Assembly (NCBI RefSeq): GCF_946902045.1
Contig: NZ_OX336253.1
Coordinates: 930,001 to 994,000, forward strand
Length of the DNA stretch: 64,000 nucleotides
Source of the DNA: Neisseria sp. Marseille-Q5346
GTDB taxonomy: Bacteria > Pseudomonadota > Gammaproteobacteria > Burkholderiales > Neisseriaceae
Reading direction: 5' to 3'
Shown: piece by piece, positions 1-8,654 of the stretch
Layout of the letters: the number at the start of each line of letters is the position of its first letter
Numbering within the stretch: position 1 is the first letter of the stretch
The notes under the pieces: generated by a model
Told to the model about the DNA's origin: nothing
Databases searched by the model: none
Seen by the model: the letters and a program-made list of their open reading frames with translations, nothing else
Position numbers and translations under genes: made by a program

Positions 1-876
1 CACGCCGCCCAACGGGGAAATACATTCCATAATATCTTTACGGCCGCCGAACGCCGCCAAAGGCATACCGCCGCCGATCACTTTGCCCATGGTGGTCAAA
101 TCAGGTTTGATGCCGTGCAAAGATTGCGCGCCGCCCAGCGCCACGCGGAAGCCGGTCATCACTTCGTCGTAAATCAACACGGCGCCGTGTTTTTCAGTCA
201 ATTCACGCAAGGCTTTGACAAAGGCTTCAGACGGCCTAACCAGATTCATATTGCCGACAAAAGGCTCCAAAATCACACAGGCAATGTCATTGCCGCTTTG
301 GGCAAAGGCTTCTTCCAGTTGGGCAATATTGTTGTATTCGAGTACCAAAGTATGTTTGGTAAAGTCGGCAGGCACACCGGCGGAAGAAGGATTGCCAAAC
401 GTCAGCAGGCCGCTGCCTGCTTTCACCAACAGGCTGTCGGAATGGCCGTGGTAGCAGCCTTCAAACTTGATGATTTTGTCGCGGCCGGTAAAACCGCGTG
501 CCAGACGGATGGCGGTCATCGTTGCTTCCGTGCCGGAGCTGACAAGGCGCAGCTGCTCGACGGACGGCATGATTTTGGCGATTTCTTCGGCAATGACAAT
601 TTCGCCTTCAGTTGGCGCACCAAACGACAAACCGCCCAATGCTGCTTCGCGCACGGCTTCAATGACTTCAGGATGGGCGTGGCCGACAATCGCAGGGCCC
701 CAAGAGCCGACATAGTCGGTATAACGCGTGCCGTTTTCGTCCCAAACATACGCGCCTTCTGCCTTTTTGATAAAGCGCGGTACGCCGCCGACGCTGCCGA
801 ATGCGCGCACAGGAGAGTTCACGCCGCCAGGAATAATGGCTTTGGCGCGGTTGAACAAGCTTTCATTACGGTTCAT
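1..876 (-). CDS. hemL: glutamate-1-semialdehyde 2,1-aminomutase, 3' end cut by window
   Basis: This PLP enzyme converts glutamate-1-semialdehyde to 5-aminolevulinate, the first dedicated tetrapyrrole precursor in the C5 pathway. The first 292 residues are present and run off the left edge in frame. The start ATG at 876 gives [20 protein letters not shown], typical of the family. The PLP region is visible ([35 protein letters not shown]), and the Schiff-base lysine lies in [12 protein letters not shown]. The gene is divergent from the 1075-1470 gene. The family is about 427 residues long, so roughly a third is missing here only because of the window edge. Confidence 0.95.
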   Translation of the reverse strand, partial: MNRNESLFNRAKAIIPGGVNSPVRAFGSVGGVPRFIKKAEGAYVWDENGTRYTDYVGSWGPAIVGHAHPEVIEAVREAALGGLSFGAPTEGEIVIAEEIAKIMPSVEQLRLVSSGTEATMTAIRLARGFTGRDKIIKFEGCYHGHSDSLLVKAGSGLLTFGNPSSAGVPADFTKHTLVLEYNNIAQLEEAFAQSGNDIACVILEPFVGNMNLVRPSEAFVKALRELTEKHGAVLIYDEVMTGFRVALGGAQSLHGIKPDLTTMGKVIGGGMPLAAFGGRKDIMECISPLGGV

Positions 877-894
877 GGTCAATTCTTTCGTAAG

Positions 895-951
895 AGGTCG
901 TCTGAAAATCAAATCGGTGCCATTTTAACACCAAATCCTTTTCAGACGGCC
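895..951. repeat. inverted DUS pair, one arm of the AGGTCGTCTGAA type
   Basis: AGGTCGTCTGAA at 895-906 faces TTCAGACGGCC at 941-951. The first arm carries the one-base variant reported for mucosa/sicca-type Neisseria; the second is canonical. The pair lies in the divergent spacer between hemL and the next gene, so it serves uptake and is not obviously a terminator. Confidence 0.7.
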
Positions 952-1029
952 CAAGCTTCAAAATAAGAATCGGGCGCAAAATCAAAATTATTCTTTAAAA
1001 ACAAACACTCTATCCACATTTTTCCTGCT

Positions 1030-1040
1030 TGTGCTATAAT
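1030..1040 (+). promoter_or_regulatory. extended -10 promoter for the 1075 gene
   Basis: TGTGCTATAATCCG carries a perfect TATAAT at 1035-1040 with the upstream TG of an extended -10. No good -35 is seen. It lies 35 bases before the ATG at 1075. A near-identical GCTATAATCCG occurs before ychF. Confidence 0.6.
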
Positions 1041-1074
1041 CCGCGACCTATTGAAACAATAAAAGAAAAGCATC

Positions 1075-1470
1075 ATGTTACGTGGATTCATACTCAGCCT
1101 CGCCCTTTTGGCGTCCTCCCTCGTCCATGCACAACGCAGCCTGCCTGACGATATGGACGTGGCCGTTTTAAAGACTGTCGATTTGCCTTATCTGAAAGTC
1201 AGCAAAGGCGGTTTTTCTTGGACGCGCCTGCTGACCTTGGGCATTGTGGACGGCAACGCGGCCAAACTGCAAATCACCCGCTTCACCAAAATCCACGATG
1301 AAAACGACCGTTTCATCCCCATGGGCCGCTTGCTGAATCAAACCGGTAAAGCCGTTGCGTTCAAATACAACGAAGAAAGCCGCCTCGTCCGCGAAATCTG
1401 GATTTTGACCGATGCCGAAGCCGACAGGTTCATCGAACACGCCAAAAAGCAGAAAAAGGCGGAAGAATAA
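1075..1470 (+). CDS. small secreted protein of unknown function
   Basis: The 131-residue product begins with a clear Sec signal peptide (MLRGFILSLALLASSLVHA, cleavage likely after VHA), so it is probably periplasmic. The mature part is a compact charged domain with no motif I recognise, ending in a lysine/glutamate-rich tail. Its codon use is like that of its neighbours and it has its own extended -10 promoter. A DUS hairpin follows the stop, so it looks monocistronic. Function unknown. Confidence 0.75.
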   Translation: MLRGFILSLALLASSLVHAQRSLPDDMDVAVLKTVDLPYLKVSKGGFSWTRLLTLGIVDGNAAKLQITRFTKIHDENDRFIPMGRLLNQTGKAVAFKYNEESRLVREIWILTDAEADRFIEHAKKQKKAEE

Positions 1471-1471
1471 C

Positions 1472-1506
1472 TTTCAGACGGCCCTGGTATTCAAAGGCCG
1501 TCTGAA
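1472..1506 (+). terminator. DUS-pair hairpin after the 1075 gene
   Basis: TTTCAGACGGCC and GGCCGTCTGAA form an 11-bp stem with a 12-base loop directly after the stop codon; the following T run is weak (CCCTTTT). The arms face inward, unlike most pairs in this window. Confidence 0.6.
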
Positions 1507-1541
1507 CCCTTTTACAACAAGCAAGTCAATCAAAACAAACC

Positions 1542-2864
1542 ATGAAAAAAGTATTTATCCGCACCTTCGGGTGCCAAATGAACGAGTACGACAGCGAAAA
1601 AATGCTGTCCGTCCTCGCCGAAGAACACGGCGGCATCGAGCAGGTTACCCAACCTGACGACGCCGACATCATCTTGTTCAACACCTGCTCCGTGCGTGAA
1701 AAAGCGCAAGAGAAAGTCTTCTCCGACTTGGGACGCGTACGCCCGCTCAAAGAAAAAAATCCCGACCTCATCATCGGCGTTGCCGGCTGCGTTGCCTCTC
1801 AAGAAGGCGAAAACATCGTCAAACGCGCTCCGTATGTGGACGTAGTTTTCGGCCCGCAAACGCTGCACCGCCTGCCCAAACTCATCGTCGACAAAGAAAC
1901 CACCGGTCTCTCGCAAATCGATATTTCCTTCCCCGAAATCGAGAAATTCGACCACCTGCCGCCTGCACGCGTAGAAGGCGGTTCGGCGTTCATTTCCATC
2001 ATGGAAGGCTGTTCCAAATACTGCTCTTACTGCGTCGTCCCTTACACCCGCGGCGAAGAATTCTCCCGCCCGCTCAATGATGTATTGACCGAGATTGCCG
2101 GTTTGGCGCAACAAGGCGTTAAAGAAATCAACCTCTTAGGCCAAAACGTCAATGCCTATCGCGGCGAAATGGAAAACGGCGAAATCTGCGACTTTGCCAC
2201 TTTGTTGCGCATTGTCCACGAAATCCCCGGCATCGAACGCCTGCGCTTTACCACCAGCCATCCGCGCGAATTTACCGACGCAATTATCGAGTGCTACCGC
2301 GACCTGCCGAAGCTGGTTTCCCACCTGCACCTGCCGATTCAAAGCGGTTCCGACCGCGTATTGAGCGCGATGAAACGCGGCTACACCGCCTTGGAATACA
2401 AATCCATCATCCGTAAACTGCGCGCCATCCGTCCTGATTTGTGCCTCAGCTCCGACTTTATCGTCGGCTTCCCGGGCGAGACCGAGCGCGAGTTCGAGCA
2501 AACCTTGAAACTGGTCAAAGACATCGCCTTCGACTTGAGCTTCGTCTTTATTTACAGTCCGCGCCCTGGCACGCCTGCCGCCAACCTGCACGACGACACG
2601 CCGCATGAAGAAAAAGTGCGCCGCCTCGAAGCTTTGAACGAAGTTATCGAGGCCGAAACCGCACGCATCAACCAAACCATGGTCGGCACGGTTCAACGCT
2701 GCTTGGTTGAAGGTATCTCCAAAAAAGACCCCGACCAACTGCAAGCCCGTACCGCCAACAACCGCGTGGTCAACTTTACCGGCACACCCGATATGATCAA
2801 CCAAATGATCGATTTGGAAATCACCGAAGCCTACACTTTCTCCCTGAAAGGCAAACCGGTATAA
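1542..2864 (+). CDS. miaB: tRNA-2-methylthio-N6-dimethylallyladenosine synthase
   Basis: MiaB is a radical-SAM methylthiotransferase that converts i6A37 to ms2i6A37 in tRNAs reading UNN codons. The 440 residues show the full architecture: the N-terminal UPF0004 domain with its three cluster cysteines ([29 protein letters not shown]), the radical-SAM CxxxCxxC motif in [15 protein letters not shown], and a C-terminal TRAM-like segment. Length is normal. The ATG at 1542 begins the canonical [14 protein letters not shown] perfect DUS hairpin terminates it. Confidence 0.97.
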   Translation: MKKVFIRTFGCQMNEYDSEKMLSVLAEEHGGIEQVTQPDDADIILFNTCSVREKAQEKVFSDLGRVRPLKEKNPDLIIGVAGCVASQEGENIVKRAPYVDVVFGPQTLHRLPKLIVDKETTGLSQIDISFPEIEKFDHLPPARVEGGSAFISIMEGCSKYCSYCVVPYTRGEEFSRPLNDVLTEIAGLAQQGVKEINLLGQNVNAYRGEMENGEICDFATLLRIVHEIPGIERLRFTTSHPREFTDAIIECYRDLPKLVSHLHLPIQSGSDRVLSAMKRGYTALEYKSIIRKLRAIRPDLCLSSDFIVGFPGETEREFEQTLKLVKDIAFDLSFVFIYSPRPGTPAANLHDDTPHEEKVRRLEALNEVIEAETARINQTMVGTVQRCLVEGISKKDPDQLQARTANNRVVNFTGTPDMINQMIDLEITEAYTFSLKGKPV

Positions 2865-2876
2865 GCACACACAAAC

Positions 2877-2908
2877 AAAGGCCGTCTGAAACTGTTCAGA
2901 CGGCCTTT
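2877..2908 (+). terminator. DUS-pair intrinsic terminator of miaB
   Basis: AAAGGCCGTCTGAA and TTCAGACGGCCTTT make a perfect 14-bp stem with a 4-base loop just after miaB. Confidence 0.85.
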
Positions 2909-3093
2909 ATCTTGGTTCGGCCCGGCATTATCTGATTCATGTATTTTTATTACCCGAACAAAAGGCTTTTCAGTATAATACCGCCCGAAAATTCCCTTAT
3001 CTGTTGAGAAGTTAAGGCCAAAAACCAAACTTTTTGCAGACCAATCCGACGATGCCGTCCCGCAAGTGGCTTTTCCAAAAGGAATATTTTTAA

Positions 3094-4404
3094 ATGAGTT
3101 CTTCAAATCAAAGCGTTTTGGAACGATTGTTCAACCTGAGTGCCAATCAGACCAACGTCCGCACTGAAATCATGGCCGGTTTGACCACCTTCCTCGCTAT
3201 GTGCTACATCATCATCGTCAATCCCCTGATTTTGGGCGAAACCGGCATGGATATGGGCGCAGTATTTGTGGCCACCTGTATCGCCTCCGCCATCGGCTGT
3301 TTCGTGATGGGCTTTGTCGGCAACTACCCGATTGCCCTCGCTCCGGGCATGGGTTTGAACGCCTACTTTACCTTTGCCGTCGTCAAAGGCATGGGCGTAG
3401 ACTGGCGTGTGGCTTTGGGTGCCGTTTTCATCTCCGGCATTATTTTCATCCTGTTCAGCTTCTTTAAAGTGCGTGAAATGCTGGTCAACGCTCTGCCTAT
3501 GGGCTTGAAAATGTCGATTGCCGCAGGTATCGGCCTCTTCTTGGCATTGATTGCACTCAAAGGCGCAGGCGTGATTGTGGCTAATCCTGCCACATTGGTC
3601 GGTTTGGGCGACATCCACCAACCTACCGCCCTGCTGGCGATGGCTGGCTTTGTCATGGTGGTTGCACTTGGCCACTTCCGCGTTAAAGGCTCCATCATCA
3701 TTACCATTCTGACGCTGACCGCCATCTCCACCATCTTGGGCTTGAGCGAGTTCAAAGGCGTGGTCGGCGAAGTTCCGAGCATTACGCCAACCTTCATGCA
3801 GATGGACTTTAAAGGCTTGTTCACCGTCAGCATGGTCAGCGTGATTTTTGTATTCTTCCTGGTTGACCTGTTTGACTCTACCGGCACATTGGTCGGCGTT
3901 TCCCACCGCGCAGGCCTGTTGCAAGACGGCAAACTGCCGCGTTTGAAACGCGCCCTGCTTGCCGACTCTACCGCCATTATCGCAGGCGCCGCCTTGGGTA
4001 CTTCTTCCACTACCCCTTACGTTGAAAGCGCGGCAGGCGTTTCTGCCGGCGGCCGTACCGGCCTGACTGCCGTTACCGTCGGCGTACTGATGCTGGCCTG
4101 TCTGATTTTCTCCCCACTGGTTCAAAGCATCCCTGCATTCGCTACCGCACCCGCCCTGCTCTATGTTGGCGCGCAAATGTTGCGCAGCGCGCGTGAAATC
4201 GATTGGGACGACATGACCGAAGCCGCACCGGCATTCCTGACCATCGTCTTCATGCCGTTTACCTACTCGATTGCCGACGGTATCGCGTTTGGCTTTATCA
4301 GCTACGCACTCATCAAACTCTTGTGCAACCGCACCCAAGACGTACCGCCTATGGTATGGATTGTCGCCGTATTGTGGGCACTGAAATTCTGGTTCTTGGG
4401 TTAA
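3094..4404 (+). CDS. NCS2-family (AzgA-like) purine permease
   Basis: This is an inner-membrane purine/H+ symporter of the adenine/guanine/hypoxanthine AzgA/PbuG branch of NCS2. The 436 residues include a dozen or more hydrophobic segments. Family signatures visible are the N-terminal TNVRTEIMAGLTTFLAMCYI, the NPLILGETGMD stretch, the GMGLNAYFTF half-helix, and DLFDSTGTLVGVSHRAGLL followed by ADSTAIIAGAALGTSSTT. The ATG at 3094 follows AAGGAATATTTTTAA. It stands alone and is terminated by a DUS hairpin shared with the convergent lipoprotein gene. The exact purine cannot be read from sequence. Confidence 0.9.
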   Translation: MSSSNQSVLERLFNLSANQTNVRTEIMAGLTTFLAMCYIIIVNPLILGETGMDMGAVFVATCIASAIGCFVMGFVGNYPIALAPGMGLNAYFTFAVVKGMGVDWRVALGAVFISGIIFILFSFFKVREMLVNALPMGLKMSIAAGIGLFLALIALKGAGVIVANPATLVGLGDIHQPTALLAMAGFVMVVALGHFRVKGSIIITILTLTAISTILGLSEFKGVVGEVPSITPTFMQMDFKGLFTVSMVSVIFVFFLVDLFDSTGTLVGVSHRAGLLQDGKLPRLKRALLADSTAIIAGAALGTSSTTPYVESAAGVSAGGRTGLTAVTVGVLMLACLIFSPLVQSIPAFATAPALLYVGAQMLRSAREIDWDDMTEAAPAFLTIVFMPFTYSIADGIAFGFISYALIKLLCNRTQDVPPMVWIVAVLWALKFWFLG

Positions 4405-4416
4405 ACCACTCAAAAG

Positions 4417-4451
4417 AACAGGCCGTCTGAAAACTTTTCAGACGGCCTGTT
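4417..4451. terminator. bidirectional DUS terminator
   Basis: AACAGGCCGTCTGAAAA and its exact complement flank a one-base centre, with T-rich ends on both sides. It serves the convergent permease and lipoprotein genes. Confidence 0.85.
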
Positions 4452-4487
4452 TTATTTTACCCAGCGTTTAAAGCTGTCGGTAAAAGA

Positions 4488-5045
4488 TTATTTTTTCACT
4501 TTTTTAGCAGCTGGTTTAGCGGCAGCTTTCGCGCCTTTGTCCAATGCGCAGAAGCGGGTAACGATTTGATCAACCACTTCTTGTTTACCGTTTACTTCGG
4601 TAGTACCGCGGATAGTCAGCATGTTGCCGTCAACTTTGTCTACGTTGGCTGCAGTAGCTGCTTCAGCAACCCAAGCGACATTGCCGCCCCAGAATGCGTT
4701 TACATCTTTGCTGCTGTCAGTGATACGGAACAGGTTTTCAGTTACTTGGCCTTTGTATTTTACTTGTGCAGCAACAACTTCGTTGCCTTTGAAGCCGTAC
4801 ATTACGCTCAGAGGCTCTTTGCCGTCTTTACCGCATTTGTAGTGAACTTCTTTAGTACCGTCGATAGAGTCTACTTTCAAAGTATTAGGTACTGGAGCTT
4901 GAGCTTGTTTAGCCTGAGCTTGAGTTTGTTGTTGCGCAGTAGGCGCAGCTTTAGCTTCAGGTTTGGCTTTAGAACCGCTGCTACATGCAGTCAGGGCAAC
5001 AGCCGCCAAAACGGCAGGAACGATTAATTTAACATTCATATTCAT
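4488..5045 (-). CDS. lipoprotein with ACP/MliC-like domain
   Basis: This 185-residue lipoprotein has a short signal and a lipobox (VALTACSS, lipidated Cys near residue 20), then an Ala/Gln-rich linker of about 35 residues. The domain carries HYKCGKDGKEPLSVMYGFKG and a later FCALDKG, the two-cysteine pattern of adhesin complex protein and MliC/PliC lysozyme inhibitors. A Lys/Ala-rich tail ends it. The start at 5045 is chosen because GGGAG precedes it at good spacing; longer in-frame starts lack this. The leader carries an intrinsic terminator. The domain relationship rests on motif similarity with the 46940 protein, so lysozyme inhibition is inference. Confidence 0.75.
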   Translation of the reverse strand: MNMNVKLIVPAVLAAVALTACSSGSKAKPEAKAAPTAQQQTQAQAKQAQAPVPNTLKVDSIDGTKEVHYKCGKDGKEPLSVMYGFKGNEVVAAQVKYKGQVTENLFRITDSSKDVNAFWGGNVAWVAEAATAANVDKVDGNMLTIRGTTEVNGKQEVVDQIVTRFCALDKGAKAAAKPAAKKVKK

Positions 5046-5069
5046 AATTGACTCCCAAATGGTTTCAAT

Positions 5070-5091
5070 AAAAAACCGGCAAACGCCGGCT
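5070..5091 (-). terminator. intrinsic terminator inside the lipoprotein leader
   Basis: On the minus strand CCGGC-GTTT-GCCGG is followed by six T, ending about 25 bases before the ATG at 5045. No gene lies between it and the terminator that follows the tRNAs, so it sits in the 5' leader of the lipoprotein gene and could act as an attenuator. Confidence 0.6.
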
Positions 5092-5400
5092 GACATTTAC
5101 ACATTAACAGAGATATTCCGTCTTGTCTTTATCTCAGACGGCATTTTTTAATAAAAGTTCAAATAAATATTTTTATTTTCTAAAATCAAGAAATTATAAA
5201 TATGAAATCATGTAAATTCAGGTTTAGGAACTCTTAAGATGAATACTGTTGTCAATAAATTGGGTTTTGGCAATGGTAAAATGAGATTGAAAAGCGCATA
5301 TAGACGACAAAAAGTCTGGGCAATTTATTTTACACACTTCTGTCTCTTGAATTGCTAAGCGTTTCAGACGGCCTTAGAACACAAACAGTAAATGTAATAA
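5092..5400. other. AT-rich spacer with lipoprotein promoter
   Basis: No gene is seen. The minus-strand TATAAT at 5193-5198 (weak -35 CTGAAT 17 bases upstream) would start a leader of about 140 bases for the lipoprotein gene. Single DUS copies lie near 5133 and 5365. Confidence 0.5.
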
Positions 5401-5433
5401 AAAAACGCAATCTGAAACAGATTGCGTTTTTTT
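5401..5433 (-). terminator. intrinsic terminator of the tRNA operon
   Basis: AAAAACGCAATCTG-AAA-CAGATTGCGTTTTT is a perfect hairpin with T runs on both strands, directly downstream of tRNA-Glu. Its stem is not a DUS inverted pair. Confidence 0.85.
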
Positions 5434-5439
5434 GAAAAC

Positions 5440-5514
5440 TGGCACGCCCACGGGGAATCGAACCCCGGTTACCGCCGTGAAAGGGCGATGTCCTAACCGC
5501 TAGACGATGGGCGC
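5440..5514 (-). tRNA. tRNA-Glu (anticodon TTC)
   Basis: The 75-base cloverleaf includes an encoded CCA. The anticodon loop CTTTCAC gives TTC, the T arm is GGTTCGAATCC, and the D arm CTAGCGGTTAG is typical of tRNA-Glu. The acceptor stem GCGCCCA/TGGGCGT has one G-U pair at the end. It lies 12 bases downstream of tRNA-Arg. Confidence 0.95.
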
Positions 5515-5526
5515 GGATAAATCTTG

Positions 5527-5603
5527 TGGCGCACCCGGAGCGATTCGAACGCCCGACCCTCTGGTTCGTAGCCAGATACTCTATCCAACTGAGCTACGGG
5601 TGC
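5527..5603 (-). tRNA. tRNA-Arg (anticodon ACG)
   Basis: The 77-base cloverleaf includes an encoded CCA. The acceptor stem GCACCCG/CGGGTGC is perfect, and the anticodon loop CTACGAA gives ACG, whose A34 is normally edited to inosine to read CGN. It is first in a two-tRNA operon. Confidence 0.95.
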
Positions 5604-5646
5604 ATCCTCATCACTTCGCTAGTGCGTTGTGAATCAAGAAGACCGA

Positions 5647-5675
5647 ATAATATAGGCTTTACTGAAACCTGTCTA
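5647..5675 (-). promoter_or_regulatory. promoter of the tRNA-Arg/tRNA-Glu operon
   Basis: On the minus strand TAGACA and TATTAT are separated by 17 bases, and a GC-containing discriminator follows, about 40 bases before tRNA-Arg. Confidence 0.65.
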
Positions 5676-5735
5676 CTCTTTTCGCAGATATTTTTTATAT
5701 TTTTAATTAGATGATTGAAATTAAACAATATAAAA

Positions 5736-7094
5736 TTAACGTAAAATCCCTACTCCTGACAAATCCTGCGCCATTTTGGCGGCGGAGTTATCGGTCATAC
5801 CGCCGACAAAATCCAAAATCTTCATATAGGCCTGATACAGACTGTCTTCAGGAAGAATCGGATTGTGCTTTTTCAATAATTCCAACGCCAAAGACTGACG
5901 CGTTGCCAACTGTTTTTCAGCAATCAGGGCATAAGCGGCAGGAACAAGTAAATCCAAGATGGAGCCTAAACATGGGAACGTGGCAATCTCGGTCAAGAGT
6001 TTGGTGTGATGGCGGAAAATCCGTGTTTGCGCCAATTCTTTCGCTTTTGCCAAAGTGTTTTGCACTTGCGGGCTGCACAGAGCAAGCAAGTCTTTGCCTT
6101 TGAATGTTCCATCCAGTAAATCGGACTGATGCAGCATAAAGGTTTGCGCAACATCATCAATCGCCTTGCCAATCGCAATGCCGCGCAACATGGCGCAACG
6201 CTGACGGCTGGAGCTGGCGTGCCATGCGCTTTCAGCAAAGGTCAGCTCGGACAAGATACTCTCCACTTCCGTATCCGTGAGCAAATCCAATTCGACGGCA
6301 TCTTCCAAGTCCAGCAAGGCGTAACAAATATCATCGGCAGCCTCCATCAAATAAGACAAAGGATGGCGCGCCCAGCTGTCTTCTCCTGCAGAAACCAGTC
6401 CCAATTCGTCGGCAACTTGGCGGATAAATGGCAACTCTGTTTGATAAATATTGAATTTCTTTCTGCCGTTCGGATGTTGCGTTGTCCACGGATACTTCAG
6501 CAATGCGCCGATGGCTGCCGCAGTCAGGCGCATTCCGCCCGCCTCCGGATACATTTCAAGGCTGGCAACGATACGCAGGCTATGCGCATTGCCTTCATAG
6601 GTTTGAATATCGTTGCGTTCCGCTTCGTTTAATGTGTTCAGATAAATTTGATGTTCAGGCCGTCTGAACCAATCGCGCAAAGCATCTTCGCCGGTATGGC
6701 CAAACGGCGGATTGCCCAAATCATGCGCCAAACAGGCAACCTGCACCACGGCACCAATATCGCTGGGCGTATTGCCCTGCGGCAGAAAACCGCCGTTGTG
6801 CAACATCACGCCCACGCGGTTGCCTAAGCTCCTGCCCACGCTGGCAACTTCAACGCTGTGCGTCAGGCGGTTGTGCGTCAAGTCATGTTGCGCCAGCGGA
6901 TGCACCTGAGTTTTACGGCCAAGGCGGCGAAAGGCTCCGGAAAAAACAACCCGGTCGTAGTCGATATGGAAATCCGTACGCAAAGCATCGGCACCTTCCT
7001 GAGTCGAAGGGGTAACAGTCGGCACGATTTCGCCGTTTTTGGTACGGAAGCGTTGGGTGGACAATAAGTTTTGCCAATTCATTCGGATGGTCAT
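5736..7094 (-). CDS. dgt: deoxyguanosine triphosphate triphosphohydrolase-like protein
   Basis: This HD-domain dNTP triphosphohydrolase splits dGTP to deoxyguanosine and triphosphate. The 452 residues match the bacterial type-2 dGTPase-like length. Metal-binding HD residues are visible in HNRLTHSVEVASVGRSLG and CLAHDLGNPPFGHTGEDAL, and a later ADDICYALLDLEDA matches the family. The ATG at 7094 follows AAGGAA. It lies 57 bases downstream of rho, beyond a DUS hairpin, so it may be partly co-transcribed with rho. An intragenic DUS lies at about 6659. Confidence 0.93.
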   Translation of the reverse strand: MTIRMNWQNLLSTQRFRTKNGEIVPTVTPSTQEGADALRTDFHIDYDRVVFSGAFRRLGRKTQVHPLAQHDLTHNRLTHSVEVASVGRSLGNRVGVMLHNGGFLPQGNTPSDIGAVVQVACLAHDLGNPPFGHTGEDALRDWFRRPEHQIYLNTLNEAERNDIQTYEGNAHSLRIVASLEMYPEAGGMRLTAAAIGALLKYPWTTQHPNGRKKFNIYQTELPFIRQVADELGLVSAGEDSWARHPLSYLMEAADDICYALLDLEDAVELDLLTDTEVESILSELTFAESAWHASSSRQRCAMLRGIAIGKAIDDVAQTFMLHQSDLLDGTFKGKDLLALCSPQVQNTLAKAKELAQTRIFRHHTKLLTEIATFPCLGSILDLLVPAAYALIAEKQLATRQSLALELLKKHNPILPEDSLYQAYMKILDFVGGMTDNSAAKMAQDLSGVGILR

Positions 7095-7114
7095 AAAGGT
7101 TCCTTAAGCAAAGT

Positions 7115-7147
7115 AAAGGCCGTCTGAAACATATTCAGACGGCCTTA
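7115..7147 (-). terminator. DUS hairpin between rho and dgt
   Basis: AGGCCGTCTGAA and TTCAGACGGCCT pair over 12 bases with a short loop, directly after the rho stop codon. Confidence 0.7.
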
Positions 7148-7150
7148 TGT

Positions 7151-8410
7151 TTATTTACCGCGCATCAATTCAAAGAAATCGTCATTGTTTTTGGAGTCTT
7201 TGAGTTTGCCCACCAAAAACTCGGTCGCTTCGATTTCGTCCATCGGATGGAGGAATTTACGCAAGAGCCACATGCGCTGCAACTGATCGTTCGGCACCAG
7301 CAATTCTTCGCGGCGCGTACCGGATTTATTGATGCTGATGGCCGGGAACAGGCGTTTTTCTGCCATTCGGCGGTCAAGGTGCAATTCCATATTGCCCGTG
7401 CCTTTGAACTCTTCGTAAATCACGTCGTCCATGCGGCTGCCGGTTTCGACAAGCGCTGTCGCAATAATGGTAAGCGAACCGCCCTCTTCCACATTACGCG
7501 CTGCACCGAAGAAGCGTTTCGGACGGTGCAAAGCGTTGGCATCGACACCGCCGGTCAGAATTTTGCCCGAAGTCGGCACGACGGTATTGTAGGCGCGCGC
7601 CAAACGGGTAATCGAATCCAGCAGGATTACCACGTCTTTTTTGTGTTCGACCATGCGTTTGGCTTTTTCAATCACCATCTCGGCCACTTGTACATGGCGT
7701 TGCGCAGGCTCATCAAACGTAGAGGAAACCACTTCGCCGCGTACAGAACGGCTCATTTCGGTCACTTCTTCCGGACGCTCGTCAATCAACAGGACAATCA
7801 GCTCGACATCGGGATAATTGGCGGTAATGGCGTGGGCAATGTTTTGCAACATCACGGTTTTACCGGTTTTAGGCGGCGCAACCAACAATGCACGTTGGCC
7901 TTTACCGATTGGGGAAACCAAGTCGATGGCGCGGCCGGTCAGATTCTCTTCGGCTTTGATGTCGCGCTCGAGCTTGAATTGTTCGGTTGGGAATAAAGGT
8001 GTGAGGTTTTCGAAGAGGATTTTGTGTTTGCAGACTTCGGGCTGATCACCGTTGATGGTATCGAGGCGGACAAGCGCGAAATACCGCTCGTTGTCTTTAG
8101 GTACGCGCACGCTGCCTTCGATGGTATCGCCGGTGTGCAGATTGAAGCGGCGGATTTGCGTGGGCGAAACATAAATATCGTCAGGACCGGCAAGATAAGA
8201 AGTATCTGCGCTGCGCAGGAAACCGAAGCCGTCGGGCAGGATTTCGAGCGTACCGGAACAGGTAAAGCTGACATTCTGCTTCATCATCTGACGGACGATG
8301 GCAAAAACGAGGTCTTGTTTGCGGAAACGGTTGGCGTTTTCAATGCCATGTTCTTCTGCCATTTCCAAGAGTTTGGAAATGTGGAGGGTTTGGAGTTCTG
8401 AAACGTGCAT
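7151..8410 (-). CDS. rho: transcription termination factor Rho
   Basis: Rho is the hexameric RNA-dependent ATPase and helicase that ends untranslated transcripts. The 419 residues include the N-terminal Rho domain ([20 protein letters not shown]), the cold-shock-like RNA-binding fold ([20 protein letters not shown]), Walker A APPKTGKT, and the Q- and R-loop region near [13 protein letters not shown]. Length matches the proteobacterial norm. No strong Shine-Dalgarno sequence is seen before the ATG at 8410. The promoter at 8511-8539 gives a leader of about 95 bases carrying one DUS. Confidence 0.97.
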   Translation of the reverse strand: MHVSELQTLHISKLLEMAEEHGIENANRFRKQDLVFAIVRQMMKQNVSFTCSGTLEILPDGFGFLRSADTSYLAGPDDIYVSPTQIRRFNLHTGDTIEGSVRVPKDNERYFALVRLDTINGDQPEVCKHKILFENLTPLFPTEQFKLERDIKAEENLTGRAIDLVSPIGKGQRALLVAPPKTGKTVMLQNIAHAITANYPDVELIVLLIDERPEEVTEMSRSVRGEVVSSTFDEPAQRHVQVAEMVIEKAKRMVEHKKDVVILLDSITRLARAYNTVVPTSGKILTGGVDANALHRPKRFFGAARNVEEGGSLTIIATALVETGSRMDDVIYEEFKGTGNMELHLDRRMAEKRLFPAISINKSGTRREELLVPNDQLQRMWLLRKFLHPMDEIEATEFLVGKLKDSKNNDDFFELMRGK

Positions 8411-8510
8411 AGTATTGATATATTTTGGATGGTATCAGAGAGATGGCACACAGGCCGTCTGAAAGTATGAAATCGTGCCGCAGGATACGGTAGATTTTTG
8501 AGAAAGTTGA

Positions 8511-8539
8511 ATTTTAGGCAGTTGGAAGCGGGGTGTCAA
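8511..8539 (-). promoter_or_regulatory. strong sigma-70 promoter of rho
   Basis: On the minus strand TTGACA (8539-8534) and TAAAAT (8516-8511) are separated by exactly 17 bases. Transcription would start near 8505, about 95 bases before the ATG. Confidence 0.8.
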
Positions 8540-8584
8540 ATTTTTAAATCGAACACTAAAGCAGTGACTTGGTCTTATCCTGCA

Positions 8585-8626
8585 ATAAGATTACGGCTGG
8601 AAGTAACGTGGCAACCGCAATCTTAT
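8585..8626. repeat. inverted repeat upstream of the rho promoter
   Basis: ATAAGATTACGG (8585-8596) and CCGCAATCTTAT (8615-8626) pair over 12 bases with one G-U and an 18-base loop. No T run follows on either strand. It lies between the end of the DMT gene and the rho promoter; a regulatory site or weak terminator is possible. Confidence 0.5.
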
Positions 8627-8654
8627 CATCAAAAATCCGAGTATTTACCCAACT

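Noticed and set aside
115..966. Long plus-strand open frame over hemL
   Set aside because: The minus strand encodes an unmistakable glutamate-1-semialdehyde aminomutase over the same stretch; the plus frame has no family features.
3103..4413. Long open frame on the opposite strand of the purine permease (436 codons)
   Set aside because: It mirrors the permease gene almost exactly, and its product is rich in His, Gln, Asp and Gly in a pattern typical of the antisense of a membrane protein. The plus-strand product has clear NCS2 motifs.
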